Of a stretch of DNA of 64,000 nt, positions 32,757 through 41,763 are shown piece after piece. How positions within the stretch are numbered: the stretch's first letter is position 1; each line of letters begins with the position of its first letter. Source of the stretch: Schizochytrium sp. TIO01 (Eukaryota > Sar > Bigyra > Thraustochytrida > Thraustochytriidae); NCBI GenBank assembly GCA_004764695.1, contig SMSO01000033.1, forward strand, positions 1,503,001 to 1,567,000. Reading direction: 5' to 3'. Both the position numbers and the translations under genes were made by a program. Below the pieces are notes generated by a model. It had not been told where the DNA came from. It worked only from the letters and a program-made list of their open reading frames with translations, and made no database searches.

Positions 32757-35411
32757 TTACAAGTCAGGGTCCACAATATCATCAGGTGCATGTGATCCAG
32801 ATTGCTGGCTTCGCCCATCTAATCCTTCGCGATCACCATTATGATGTCTGTCACGAATATCGTCTTCATCAATATGCACACCCTGAGTAATCACACCGCA
32901 CGCCAAGTGCGCACGAGGAAAATCCTCAGCCAGCGGCGTCATACGCTGAAGCTCAATGGAGCTTGCGATCCACATAAGATTGCGCTGCAGCGAAATGGCA
33001 CCAAGTTCTAACGCGTGCCAGTACGCCATGCGATGGGCACGTAAGGTCGCCGCAATTGCTGCCAGGCCCTGCTCACTCGGAGGAGGAAGCATTTCTCTGC
33101 GACGAGGCGGAGGCGCACCCATGAGTACAGCTGCACAAATCAGATGACTCTCTGAGAGAACTTCAAGACTGTAACCGCCCTCCAAAGCAAGAAGGACGCG
33201 ACCATCAGCAAGTGACATAAGCTCGTGTAAAAGCTCGCCATAGCCTTCAGGGGTGATTCCACATCCACCGAGAGGGTCTCCCTTAGCAGCGTCGAAACCT
33301 GCACTGACAAGAACAATATCTGGGTCAAATTGACGAGCAGCTGGCATAAGCACGTGTCGCCAAGCAGCGAGGTATTCGGAGTCACCAAAAGGCCCATGCC
33401 CATTCCATCCAATATTGATGTTCCGACCAAAGCCTGGTCCTGAGCCAACACGATCCGGAGCACCATCAGGGCCACCAGGGTAGAATTGTCCCAGGTCCCA
33501 GCGATGGACACTAAAGACAAGGACATTCGGGTTAGAATCAAAGGCGTGTTGCGTACCGTTTCCGTGATGTACATCCCAATCGACAACGAGGACACGCGCA
33601 GGTCGCTTCAAAGGTTTGTAATTTGCCGCAGCACGCTTTACCTTTTTTCGCGAGACTGTAGGGTCAAGCATAACCCGTGTGCCAGTAGGACTTGCTGGCC
33701 CACTTTTGGCATGTTCATTTTCGTAGTCGCCCGGGTCGGTAGACTCACGTTGGCGCGTTTGTGAGCGAGGTCTTTCGTCATCACCGTCACCGGGGCTTGC
33801 ATTAGCCCAAGACAACTTCGAGTCGCCGCCAGCAGCTTCGCTGCTACCATGGCTGCTACTATCAGCGACTGAGTCACAGCTAGTTGATCCTGACCCAGTG
33901 CTTTTGCGAGCAATACCGCTAGCGATGCTGTTATTACTGTTGCTATGGGGATGGCGTGGTCTCAGAGAATTTTCTGAAGGGGGCACCGCGCTTTCAGTTA
34001 TATCTTCACTATGAGCATTTGTCGGTGTCGAGGTAGTTTCACGGTCGTCTTCCATCGCATGCACGAATTTCCGCATGCCTCCCGCATGTTGACTTTCCTC
34101 CACGCGAGTAGACTTGGCTACATAAGCAGCAGCCAGAGCAAGATTGTTAAACACGCAAAATCCCTTGATACAAGTTTCCTCAGCGTGATGCCCCGGAGGT
34201 CTTACGACAGCAATGCCATTCTTGACACGCCCGTCACAGATGGCCTTCACAAGCTCCATAACAGCTCCTGCAGCCCTGTACGAAGCCAGTGCCGTGTGTT
34301 CGTTCGCAAATGCGGATTCCTTCTCCAGCGATGCCTGCACCGCATGTCTGATATGTGGGTCTTTTAGGTCATCCACCTGATCTAAATGGTCTTGAGAGTG
34401 TATCTTTAGAAGTTCCTCCTTGGTTGCGTCAACTGGCTTAAGGTGATTCATCTTCCCAAGCAGCCCAGTCAGCTCAAAGGTCTTCATCACGCACAAGATT
34501 CTCGCAGGCCTCTCCGGATGCGCAATTGTTGGGTGCTCGTGCTGCAGGCACGCATCGTCGTAAGCCAGTCCCACGATGCGCCGCTCGCCCTCGGGCAGCA
34601 CGCCGCGTTGGGCCTGCGACCTCCACTTGCTGTCCCCTGTTCTCCCAGAGCCTCTTGAGGACCTTGGTGTGTGCCGCGCCCCGCCACTCTTCCCAATCAT
34701 CGACAGGGACGAAGATGATGCCGAGGATTTCAATGTCTTGTTCGAAGGGGTAAGTGCTCCATCAGACAAAGACATACCTTCACGTAGGTCATCGATATGG
34801 TCCCGGAGGTACTCGCGGTACTTCTCGTGCGCGTTGGCAGCAGCATCGAGTGCGTGGCTCTCAGTTGCCTCGAGACCCTTCTGCTCCTCGTCATCTTCTT
34901 CCTCCTCATCACCCTCAGTAAGTACACCGGCAGCACGGCCTCTGCGTTGCCAGAGAGTGGGCCTCGCGCGCTCCTGCGAGAAAGCGTTTGTGAAGTCCAT
35001 ATGGCTGCCAAAGCTGCTACTAATACTGCGCGGAGACCGAGGGCTCGCCACGCCGCGAGCAACAGATGGCGACGATCCGGCTGCGCTACCCACCGCGGAT
35101 AGTGCAGCTGCAACAGCAGCGAGGCCGCTTGCCGTGGAGTTTGAGGGCATAGTGGACAAGGTTGCATTTGAAGAAGATGAGTTCGGGTTTGGGTTTGAGT
35201 TTGAGTTCGACGAAGCCAAGACCGACGAAGCCGACGCCGCTAGGGCTGCAAGGGAAGAGGATGAAGCAGACGCTAGGCCGCTGTTTGACATCAGTCCTGA
35301 TCCTGAGAATCTAGGGGCCACCGCTGCCGCTGCCGCTGCCGCTGCCGTCGCCGCTCCTGAAGACGAGGTCGAGGACGACGGGGATGGAGAGGACGTGCCG
35401 GAGGCCTCCAT
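32757..35411 (-). CDS. Class II histone deacetylase
   Basis: An 884-residue zinc-dependent deacetylase, ATG (35409-35411) to TAA. It removes acetyl groups from lysines of histones or other proteins. Residues 1-270 are low-complexity (Ser, Ala, Asn runs and an acidic stretch). The deacetylase domain starts near 278 (IVGLAYDDACLQHEHP). Catalytic and zinc-binding motifs are all present: VRPPGHHAEE (about 403-412), VVDWDVHHGNGTQ (about 609-621), AGFDAAKGDPLGG (about 704-716) and EGGYS (about 745-749) with the catalytic tyrosine kept. CIKGFCVFNN and the HSQDHLDQ segment are class II (HDA1/HDAC6/HDAC10-like) traits. Unusually, about 170 low-complexity residues (about 433-602) are inserted between the GHH and DVHH motifs. 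The C-terminal 110 residues are poorly conserved. Nucleus or cytosol cannot be told. Confidence 0.93.
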   Translation of the reverse strand: MEASGTSSPSPSSSTSSSGAATAAAAAAAAVAPRFSGSGLMSNSGLASASSSSLAALAASASSVLASSNSNSNPNPNSSSSNATLSTMPSNSTASGLAAVAAALSAVGSAAGSSPSVARGVASPRSPRSISSSFGSHMDFTNAFSQERARPTLWQRRGRAAGVLTEGDEEEEDDEEQKGLEATESHALDAAANAHEKYREYLRDHIDDLREGMSLSDGALTPSNKTLKSSASSSSLSMIGKSGGARHTPRSSRGSGRTGDSKWRSQAQRGVLPEGERRIVGLAYDDACLQHEHPTIAHPERPARILCVMKTFELTGLLGKMNHLKPVDATKEELLKIHSQDHLDQVDDLKDPHIRHAVQASLEKESAFANEHTALASYRAAGAVMELVKAICDGRVKNGIAVVRPPGHHAEETCIKGFCVFNNLALAAAYVAKSTRVEESQHAGGMRKFVHAMEDDRETTSTPTNAHSEDITESAVPPSENSLRPRHPHSNSNNSIASGIARKSTGSGSTSCDSVADSSSHGSSEAAGGDSKLSWANASPGDGDDERPRSQTRQRESTDPGDYENEHAKSGPASPTGTRVMLDPTVSRKKVKRAAANYKPLKRPARVLVVDWDVHHGNGTQHAFDSNPNVLVFSVHRWDLGQFYPGGPDGAPDRVGSGPGFGRNINIGWNGHGPFGDSEYLAAWRHVLMPAARQFDPDIVLVSAGFDAAKGDPLGGCGITPEGYGELLHELMSLADGRVLLALEGGYSLEVLSESHLICAAVLMGAPPPRRREMLPPPSEQGLAAIAATLRAHRMAYWHALELGAISLQRNLMWIASSIELQRMTPLAEDFPRAHLACGVITQGVHIDEDDIRDRHHNGDREGLDGRSQQSGSHAPDDIVDPDL
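33606..34117 (-). other. Low-complexity insertion inside the deacetylase domain
   Basis: This part of the deacetylase gene codes for the Ser/Asn/Asp-rich insertion between AAAYVAK and RPARVLVVDWDVHH. It is open throughout, rich in charged and small residues (KSTGSGSTSCDSVADSSSHG), and ends in a basic patch (SRKKVKRAAA) that could be a nuclear-localisation signal. It keeps frame on both sides. Length (about 512 bp) and boundaries are approximate. A retained intron is an alternative, but the sequence is codon-like rather than AT-rich. Confidence 0.7.
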
Positions 35412-36240
35412 GGCGGCCTCTTGCCGTCGCAGAGGCGCGAAGGTCTGCCAGAGAGAGCGATTTACGTAGCCAGCTTCCCCGCCAGCGAGCGAGAGAGCCT
35501 CCCGAGTACGGGCCTCTCGCCGCCGCTGCGCGCAAGCGTCTTGATTCCGTCTTTGCGTGCTCTTTCCTCAATGCGCTTTTCGACATCAATTTTTCGATTT
35601 CTCTTTCAAGAAATCAACTCGTCCTAAATTATGGCTACTTTCACTTTTCAGACCCTTTATAATCCCTAGATACCCCCAGGATTTGTATTTAAATACCCTC
35701 CCTCAACCTAAACTCCTATTGGAGCCCTTGCAAAGGGCAATTATAGGGTACCCCCGTTTGCTTCCTTTCTTTCTTTTCTGTTGATTTCCTTCTTTTCCTT
35801 CTTTTTCTCCTTTGCTTTCGGCGAAGGCTTCGCTTTCCTTGCGCCTTTCGCGATGATTACACAGCCATTTCTGCGTTCTTCGGGCGATGATGGTGAGTCT
35901 TTCACAGCTTTCGCGGGACCCGGAGGCCTGCAAGTGGCTTGGTCGGATCAGGATCAGTGCTTTGTTTCCCTGTTATGTCTGTCTCCCTGCGTCTGTCAGG
36001 TGTTTGTTTGTTTCCCACTATTTTTTACTCTTTTCTCAGGTTTTTTACTTTCTTCCTTTTGCACCTTTCGATGTTATGTGTTTATTATGTATGAGACACT
36101 TCACACATAGGATACGATAATTGAGTCGAAGGTTGATTATATCATTATTTATCTTCGAAGTAGTTTTATTAATTTAACCAAAATAAAAAGCAAAAAAACA
36201 AAAACAAAAAACAGCTTTGGACCAACAAACAAACAGACAA
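35412..36240. other. Region upstream of the deacetylase gene
   Basis: Probable leader and promoter of the deacetylase gene; GC-rich to about 35560, then pyrimidine-rich and AT-rich. Short inverted segments occur around 35660-35760 (ATACCCCC, CTCCTATTGGAG, GGGTACCCCC). No gene is supported. Confidence 0.45.
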
Positions 36241-36248
36241 GCTTGAAG

Positions 36249-36529
36249 AAACAAACAAACAAACAAACAAACAAACAAACAAACAAACAAACAAACAAAC
36301 AAACAAACAAACAAACGAACAAACAAACAAACAAACAAACAAACAAACAAACAAACAAACAAACAAACAAACAAACAAACAAATAAACAAACAAACAAAC
36401 AAACAAACAAACAAACAAACAAACAAACAAACAAACAAACAAACAAACAAACAAACAAACAAACAAACAAACAAACAAACAAACAAACAAACAAACAAAC
36501 AAACAAACAAACAAACAAACGAACGAACA
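36249..36529. repeat. (AAAC)n microsatellite, about 70 units
   Basis: About 280 bp of nearly pure AAAC (GTTT on the other strand), with single-base variants near 36317 (GAAC) and 36382 (AAAT) and a GAACGAAC end. Because the unit length is not a multiple of three, all three minus-strand frames stay open and read as the same FVCL-type repeat, shifted; these are artefacts, not genes. Confidence 0.98.
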
Positions 36530-36847
36530 AAAGAGTACGGATTGCAATGGGCCATTGCAATCATGAAAACTTCATTCGACGCGTCCTTTCAAAGCGAGGC
36601 TTGCTTTTCCCGGTGTCCAGTATTGTGGGGTTGTTAATTTGGGCCAACTTTGTTTGCTCCGAAGGTTGGTTTAACTTCGATGGCAATTGAGAAGAACAGA
36701 AAACAGCGTTACCAAGCTCTAGAGATACAAAACTAAACTAACTTGGTGCTGGTGCGCGTCAGCAGTAAACCAGAGTTAAGCGGGAGATATTATCAATCAG
36801 CTCGAGGGCGATCTTGAGAGAAGATTTAATATACAAACAGCTTACCT

Positions 36848-36933
36848 CAAATTCAACTTCAACTTCAACTTCAGCTTGATTTGATTTGATTCGATTTGAT
36901 TTGATATGATATGATTTGATTTGATTTGATTTA
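36848..36933. repeat. TTCAA and GATTT simple repeats
   Basis: Three CTTCAA units are followed by about ten GATTT/GATAT units. Confidence 0.85.
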
Positions 36934-37916
36934 GTTTGGTTTGATTCAACTTTCGTTGCATTGTAATGCCCTGCTGTGGAGATCCATCCTCATTCTGCTT
37001 TACAGCTTTGTTTTGCAAGGCAGTTCCAGTTATTGCTGTGCATGTTTCTCTTACTTTTGGTATATTTCGATGTTGCCTCGGCGCCTTAGATCTCAAAGTA
37101 GACTTGAGCGAAGACACCAAGCACAGGCTTTCCTTTTGCTGCTGCATATCCAAGTTCGTTCTTCGAGGCCGGCTAGCTTAGTGCGAGCTACGCATCTTCT
37201 TTGGCCCACGGCTTTAGCCAACCCACGCGAGCCGAGGCCTCGACAGCGAAGACTTGAGAAACGAGGCCAACATGAAAACAAGCGCCTGCTACTACACAGC
37301 GTATACATAAATATAAATATACATATATATATTTATTATTTTTTAATTTTTTTATTTTTATTTTTTTAAATAAAATAAATGTGGCTAAAGGTTTGCTAGC
37401 TAAATTAAGAAGAAAGGGAATTGACGGGAATTGACGAATAATAGAGCAATGCCAAAGAATGTAATGCGAAGTTATGGCGAATGGTCAATCAGCATTGGCT
37501 TTATAGCTAAGCAGCTAAGCAATGCTTAGGTCTCGGAGGTCTGGCCGGTTCCCACTTTCCCTGTGTCTCAGGCCCATCGAGTCGCCTGAAGCTTATTCTC
37601 AGTTGGCGCCTTTCTCACTTTCGCGTGCCCTTCGTACATAATAGCAGACCCTGCTTCACAGGTGAAGATCAATCAGAAAATAAGTATTTAGGCAGAACAG
37701 TTCACGCACTGTGTTTCCAGCTTTTAATCGCAGATCAAGCGAGTTCTTGTTCTTTGCTCATAGCGTCGTGATGATCATCGTTGTGAGATTGATTAGCAGA
37801 GGTCAGTCGTCAGCAACCCTAAGCAGTTAACTCCTAACACATCGATCGATGGGCCTTTGCGTCTTCAGGCTTCTTACAGGTTTCGAGCGTGGTCCAACTT
37901 GAAGTTTTGTATGCAT

Positions 37917-37949
37917 GAATGAATGAGTGAATGAATGAATGAATGAATG
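37917..37949. repeat. (GAAT)n microsatellite
   Basis: About eight GAAT units with one GAGT variant. Confidence 0.9.
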
Positions 37950-38245
37950 TAGAAATGCAATTCATAAAGGGAGAATTGATTCGATGTCGTCAAGTTCTTC
38001 GTTTCTTCTTTCCGCCTTTGCACATGTCAACATTCCGCTCACCATCCTCCAATGTAAATTAGGTAGATAGGTATACCTGATATCATATATGAGGATTTTT
38101 GTTCTCGTTTTCTTCTTCGTGTATTTTTTTTGGTTCATAATCTGTAAGTCATGAAATTGCAATGACAATGACAACGACGATAGCAACGACCTCCCAGCAC
38201 ACCCCTCGCTGGCTGCTTGCTCCGGGGGTCCCCTGCTGCATCGCG

Positions 38246-38265
38246 AGGTAGGTAGGTAGGTAGGT
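38246..38265. repeat. (AGGT)5 microsatellite
   Basis: Five AGGT units in a short GC-rich segment. Confidence 0.9.
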
Positions 38266-38302
38266 ACCTGGCGGAGCCAGCTCGCGAGCCGCGAACCGCT
38301 GC

Positions 38303-39018
38303 CTACCTGAGCTTGGTTCTACGATTCTCGATGCATTCTGGCATCACCCAACTAGGTGCAGCATAACTTGTGTTGCCCGGCCAGAGAGCGCAGCTTAGCG
38401 AACCTGGAAAACGAAGTGATGGGTAAGTCGGCCAGCATTTAAGTACCCCCAGGGCGTCTCGATGTTGTACTAGCTTGGGCACGCTCGGAAAAACCGGCGA
38501 TAACTTCATTTGAAGACGATCTTGGCCATGATCTTCTCAATTTTGCTACTCTCGCTCTGCGTGTGTTAAAACCTTTCAACTTAGGTAAACAAACTCAAAA
38601 CAATCACTCAGTACGCTACTTTGCAAAGTGAATTATCGAAGTACCTTCCTTATTCATTCATAGGTTCAACGCATTGCAGTTGTTTTAAGAAAGAAAGTCT
38701 ACAATCCGTTTATTTATCATCGTTTATTTTATTTTATTTTATTTTATTTTAACCAAAAACAATTTCATTTAATTTTATAATAAATTTAATAAATAAAAAT
38801 AAAAATAGAGAAATACCTGAGAAGAATTCATCCTTTCGATGGCGCGTGCGACGCCAGCGGCCCACTCGGAGTTTGCCTCGTGAGCGCAGCTGCATATGAG
38901 GGGAGGGCGCCGTGTAAGATCTTGCCTGCTCTGCCTTCTCTGCCTCCGCCGCAGCCGCCTGCAAGCACACCTGGCCGAGGAGCGCGCAACGGAAGCGAGA
39001 AGGCAGAGAAGAGCGCAT
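38303..39018 (-). CDS. Candidate spliced gene (partial model)
   Basis: On the minus strand an ATG at 39016-39018 opens a 67-codon GC-rich segment that is Arg-rich at its start. It ends at a consensus donor CAG|GTATTT (boundary at 38817), exactly where the DNA becomes almost pure A/T (38705-38816). A good acceptor, TTTTCCAG|GTTCG at about 38422, has the matching phase and leads into an open frame (SLSCALWPGNTSYAAPSW and onward) ending at TAG (38303) or at another donor-like CAG|GTAGGC. The sharp composition change and phase match support splicing. No domain is recognised, and the second exon is a guess. No other gene in the window has an intron. Confidence 0.25.
38721..38751. repeat. (ATTTT)n microsatellite
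   Basis: Five to six ATTTT units inside the AT-only block discussed as a candidate intron. Confidence 0.9.
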
Positions 39019-39268
39019 CTACTGCTCACGTCATCACAGGCGAAACTCTTTTTTATATATTTTGCTTTTCGTTGCCAACTTCTTTTTTTTTCTTTTTCTT
39101 TTTTAAAGAGAAAGGAGTATTTCAATGGTTGTGAAAAGGCTTCCTCAAGCGAATTGCAGCGCCCCAGAAACATCACAGTGATACCCGAATCGCCTCATTC
39201 GGAAAGGCCAGTAACATTATCTTGCTGCTTTATTAATACAATAGCACTGTGTTGAGTAAGAAACAAGA

Positions 39269-40027
39269 ATGCTTCTGCATGAACTATCAATCTTGCGTTT
39301 CATTCCATTATGTTCAAGAGCATCTACAAAGTTTGGTGGTGGGACACGCAATAGAAGCATTCGTGACCTTATCTGGATGCCAGAAGTTAATGTTATTGCA
39401 ATTCGTCGAGGTAGCAGGTGTGATCATTTCAGTTTGGACAGCATCTATAGGCCCGAATTATCTATCATGAAAATGCAGTACCTTCAACTATTCCCACTGT
39501 CACCACAATGTGTACGATACCTAAATGGTCTAAAAGGGTTCAGGCGTCGCGTGAGACCAACGTTGGTGATGACAAACATCTCAGGCCACGCTACTCCAAC
39601 GACTCCAAGTCTACAAGTTTGAAGCTGAGTGCACGATCGTGACCTCGCACGACTTTGAGAAGGCACTGAAACGACATTGAAAACTGCGCACACAGAACTT
39701 CAAGAGGAACTTGAAGGCAGATCTGGGTGAAAGCCCGTAAAGCTGGAGCGTTTCTGCAACGAAGGCCTTCCAAAGATCAAGTTAGCGAACAGCCTGAGGA
39801 GTATCCGTCAAAGCACTAATACTATCTAGATGCCAGGTAGCTAGTGGTAGCATCCAACCACAGATTGACATCATGATCACCGTCATAGGCTGCACCAACG
39901 CTGCATTGCAAACATGTAAACACCAGCTGCCTTTGCATTTCCAGCGCAAGTCCGTGCCTATTCGCAAAAGGCGCCGTGAATCATTTAGAAGCCGCAAATC
40001 GTTTGCGTTACCAAAATCGAATTGAAG
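39269..40027 (+). pseudogene. Possible decayed gene
   Basis: An ATG at 39269 opens a 117-codon frame (to 39622). Beyond its stop, coding-like pieces continue in shifting frames to TGA at about 40027 (for example SHDFEKALKRH, then a TGA, then a basic C-terminal segment with RKRRRESFRSRKS). This could be a gene broken by indels and stops, or chance. No domain is recognised, so confidence is low. Confidence 0.2.
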
Positions 40028-40731
40028 TAGCACCATCCCAAAGTGCTACTTTCCAAAGTGCTTGTTCTCCTCTTCTTCTTCAATTTATATTAGTAGTTAC
40101 CTAATACATACGATAGAATAATGACCAGGGCAAACAAAGAGGACAAGTAGCACAGCGTGCATATACCAGTTGTCGAGATTTCTTGCGAGCATTAGTCACT
40201 GCAGCAGAGCCGAAACTGCGAGACATAGTTGAAAGGCAGTCCAGACAAAGTAAGCGATGTCGGAAGGTAAACGTTTTAGGTTAGAGGGCAACACTCCTGT
40301 GGCGACTTGCGAGTCTTGATCTTGAGCGATGTCAGCGTTGCAATGGGGGATTTGGCACAAACTAGCCAGCTGTCAACGCAAGCATCTGTCAGCAGATAAT
40401 GATTGGAGAAATTGATGTAAGCCATTGGCATCGCCATTACCTTCCTTCTACAGAGTTAGATTAGGTCCCTATATGATGAGAGCAAAGAACAATTGATCAG
40501 CCTATAGAGATATGTATCATTCCATGACGAATTGATGAAGACGGGAGTTTATTAAAACAAACACTCACCAAACGTCTTGTAGATCTTAAACTATGGCTTC
40601 TAATGCCAAGAATAGCTGGTGGAAAATTTTAAACTGACGTTGCTCAACTACAATACAAACTCTTTTACTTTTTGCTGGTTGCTAAAGACGGTTGCTCAAG
40701 ACGTTCCAGGAAACCAAATCAAAGACCTAAA
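40028..40731. other. Intergenic upstream of the GNAT-like gene
   Basis: About 700 bp holding the promoter of the next gene. No other feature is seen. Confidence 0.5.
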
Positions 40732-41763
40732 ATGGCCAGTCTTCGTGTCACTCCTAAACACCCAGCACTTGCTCGTAACGCAGATGCATTTTCCCCACCC
40801 GAAGTATCGGAGTTGAGTCACCACTCAACTGATGCCGACTCCGCAGAGCACCAGGTACGAATGGTTGTTTCATGCAAACATAAGAAACACGGCTACACTG
40901 TTTCCAGGACCGTCTGTGCGCATGGTCTCTCGAAAGATCAAGCGGAAGCTGTAAAGAAAGCCTTTGGCGAAGAAGATGCTGACCACGCACCTGACGTTCA
41001 CACTCATAGTTCCGGACTTCTGGTGACCCCTGAACTTCTGGTGACCCGCTCTGCGGAATCTGCCGCTGCTCTTAATGCTTACCCTCTTGAAGGTCTCAAA
41101 GCAGTATCTCTCGATACTGCGCCTGAGCTCGTTGAAGACACAGGTGTCTACGTTGCAACGCGTTTCATTGAGCGCGAGCCTATCACTGTGCAGCTCATCA
41201 AGATTGGCCACCTTGAGCCCAGGACACAGGTTGAGTTCTTAGGTACGATTATGGAGCGAAAAGACGTTCAGAAGATCTCCGTTGTTATTCAAGACGAAGA
41301 AGGACAGCGCCGCAGTGCGGGCATCAATGAAACTCTTCCACCACCTCCTCAGGACGATACTGAACCACACAAAGAAAGCAAAGTGCCTGAACAGCTTAAA
41401 CCTCTCATTGTCTTCCTTGAAAAGCAGGATAAAGAGGGAGTAGAATTTATGGCAAAACATCTTGACGGATTTGCTGAGGCTTGGAAGGATAGTCGCGTTG
41501 GACACCACATGATGGTTGCAGGTGAAACTCCTCGCGATGCAGAAGCAGCATTTGTATGCTCGATGTTGCGTTTTCGAGACCTAGGATTTCGGTTCGTCTT
41601 GGTGGAAGCATCCAACCCATGGACAGCATCCTGCTGCGAAAAATTTGGATGCACCGCAATTCAGCTGGAGGCCTTCGCAGACCACCCAGTGGGCGAGTCA
41701 GTCGTAGGACCACCAGACTCTGGTTGTGTACTGTATGTGATGGACCTTACCCAGGCCCAGTGA
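40732..41763 (+). CDS. Hypothetical protein with a GNAT-like C-terminal region
   Basis: A 343-residue protein from the ATG at 40732 (the frame is open 60 bases further upstream but without an ATG) to TGA. Residues about 240-315 look like the second half of a GNAT (acetyl-CoA-dependent N-acyltransferase) fold: EAAFVCSMLRFRDLGFRFVLVEASNPWT followed by CCEKFGCTAIQLE. This matches the family's 'A...G.....vea.n..a...YeklGF' ending, where the acetyl-CoA pantetheine arm sits. The usual Q/RxxGxG/A loop is not obvious, so catalytic activity is doubtful. The N-terminal 200 residues carry a Cys/His-containing segment (VSCKHKKHGYTVSRTVCAHG, 46-65) and two beta-rich stretches I cannot assign. There is no signal peptide or membrane segment. 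Function is unknown. Confidence 0.75.
   Translation: MASLRVTPKHPALARNADAFSPPEVSELSHHSTDADSAEHQVRMVVSCKHKKHGYTVSRTVCAHGLSKDQAEAVKKAFGEEDADHAPDVHTHSSGLLVTPELLVTRSAESAAALNAYPLEGLKAVSLDTAPELVEDTGVYVATRFIEREPITVQLIKIGHLEPRTQVEFLGTIMERKDVQKISVVIQDEEGQRRSAGINETLPPPPQDDTEPHKESKVPEQLKPLIVFLEKQDKEGVEFMAKHLDGFAEAWKDSRVGHHMMVAGETPRDAEAAFVCSMLRFRDLGFRFVLVEASNPWTASCCEKFGCTAIQLEAFADHPVGESVVGPPDSGCVLYVMDLTQAQ

Larger units (their letters stand above)
36530..38302. other. Gene-poor stretch with repeats
   Basis: Contains TTCAA and GATTT-type repeats at 36848-36933, an AT-only block at 37307-37380, a GAAT tract at 37917-37949, and an AGGT tract at 38246-38265. A minus-strand frame ending at 37962 has a coding-like C-terminus (RNEELDDIESILPL) and might be a last exon. 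No complete gene can be built. Confidence 0.45.

Noticed and set aside
34576-35469. 297-codon plus-strand frame
   Set aside because: Antisense to the low-complexity N-terminus of the histone deacetylase gene; acidic and alanine runs only mirror that sequence.
36149-36564. Three overlapping minus-strand frames of about 130 codons
   Set aside because: All three are the AAAC tract read in different phases; no real protein.
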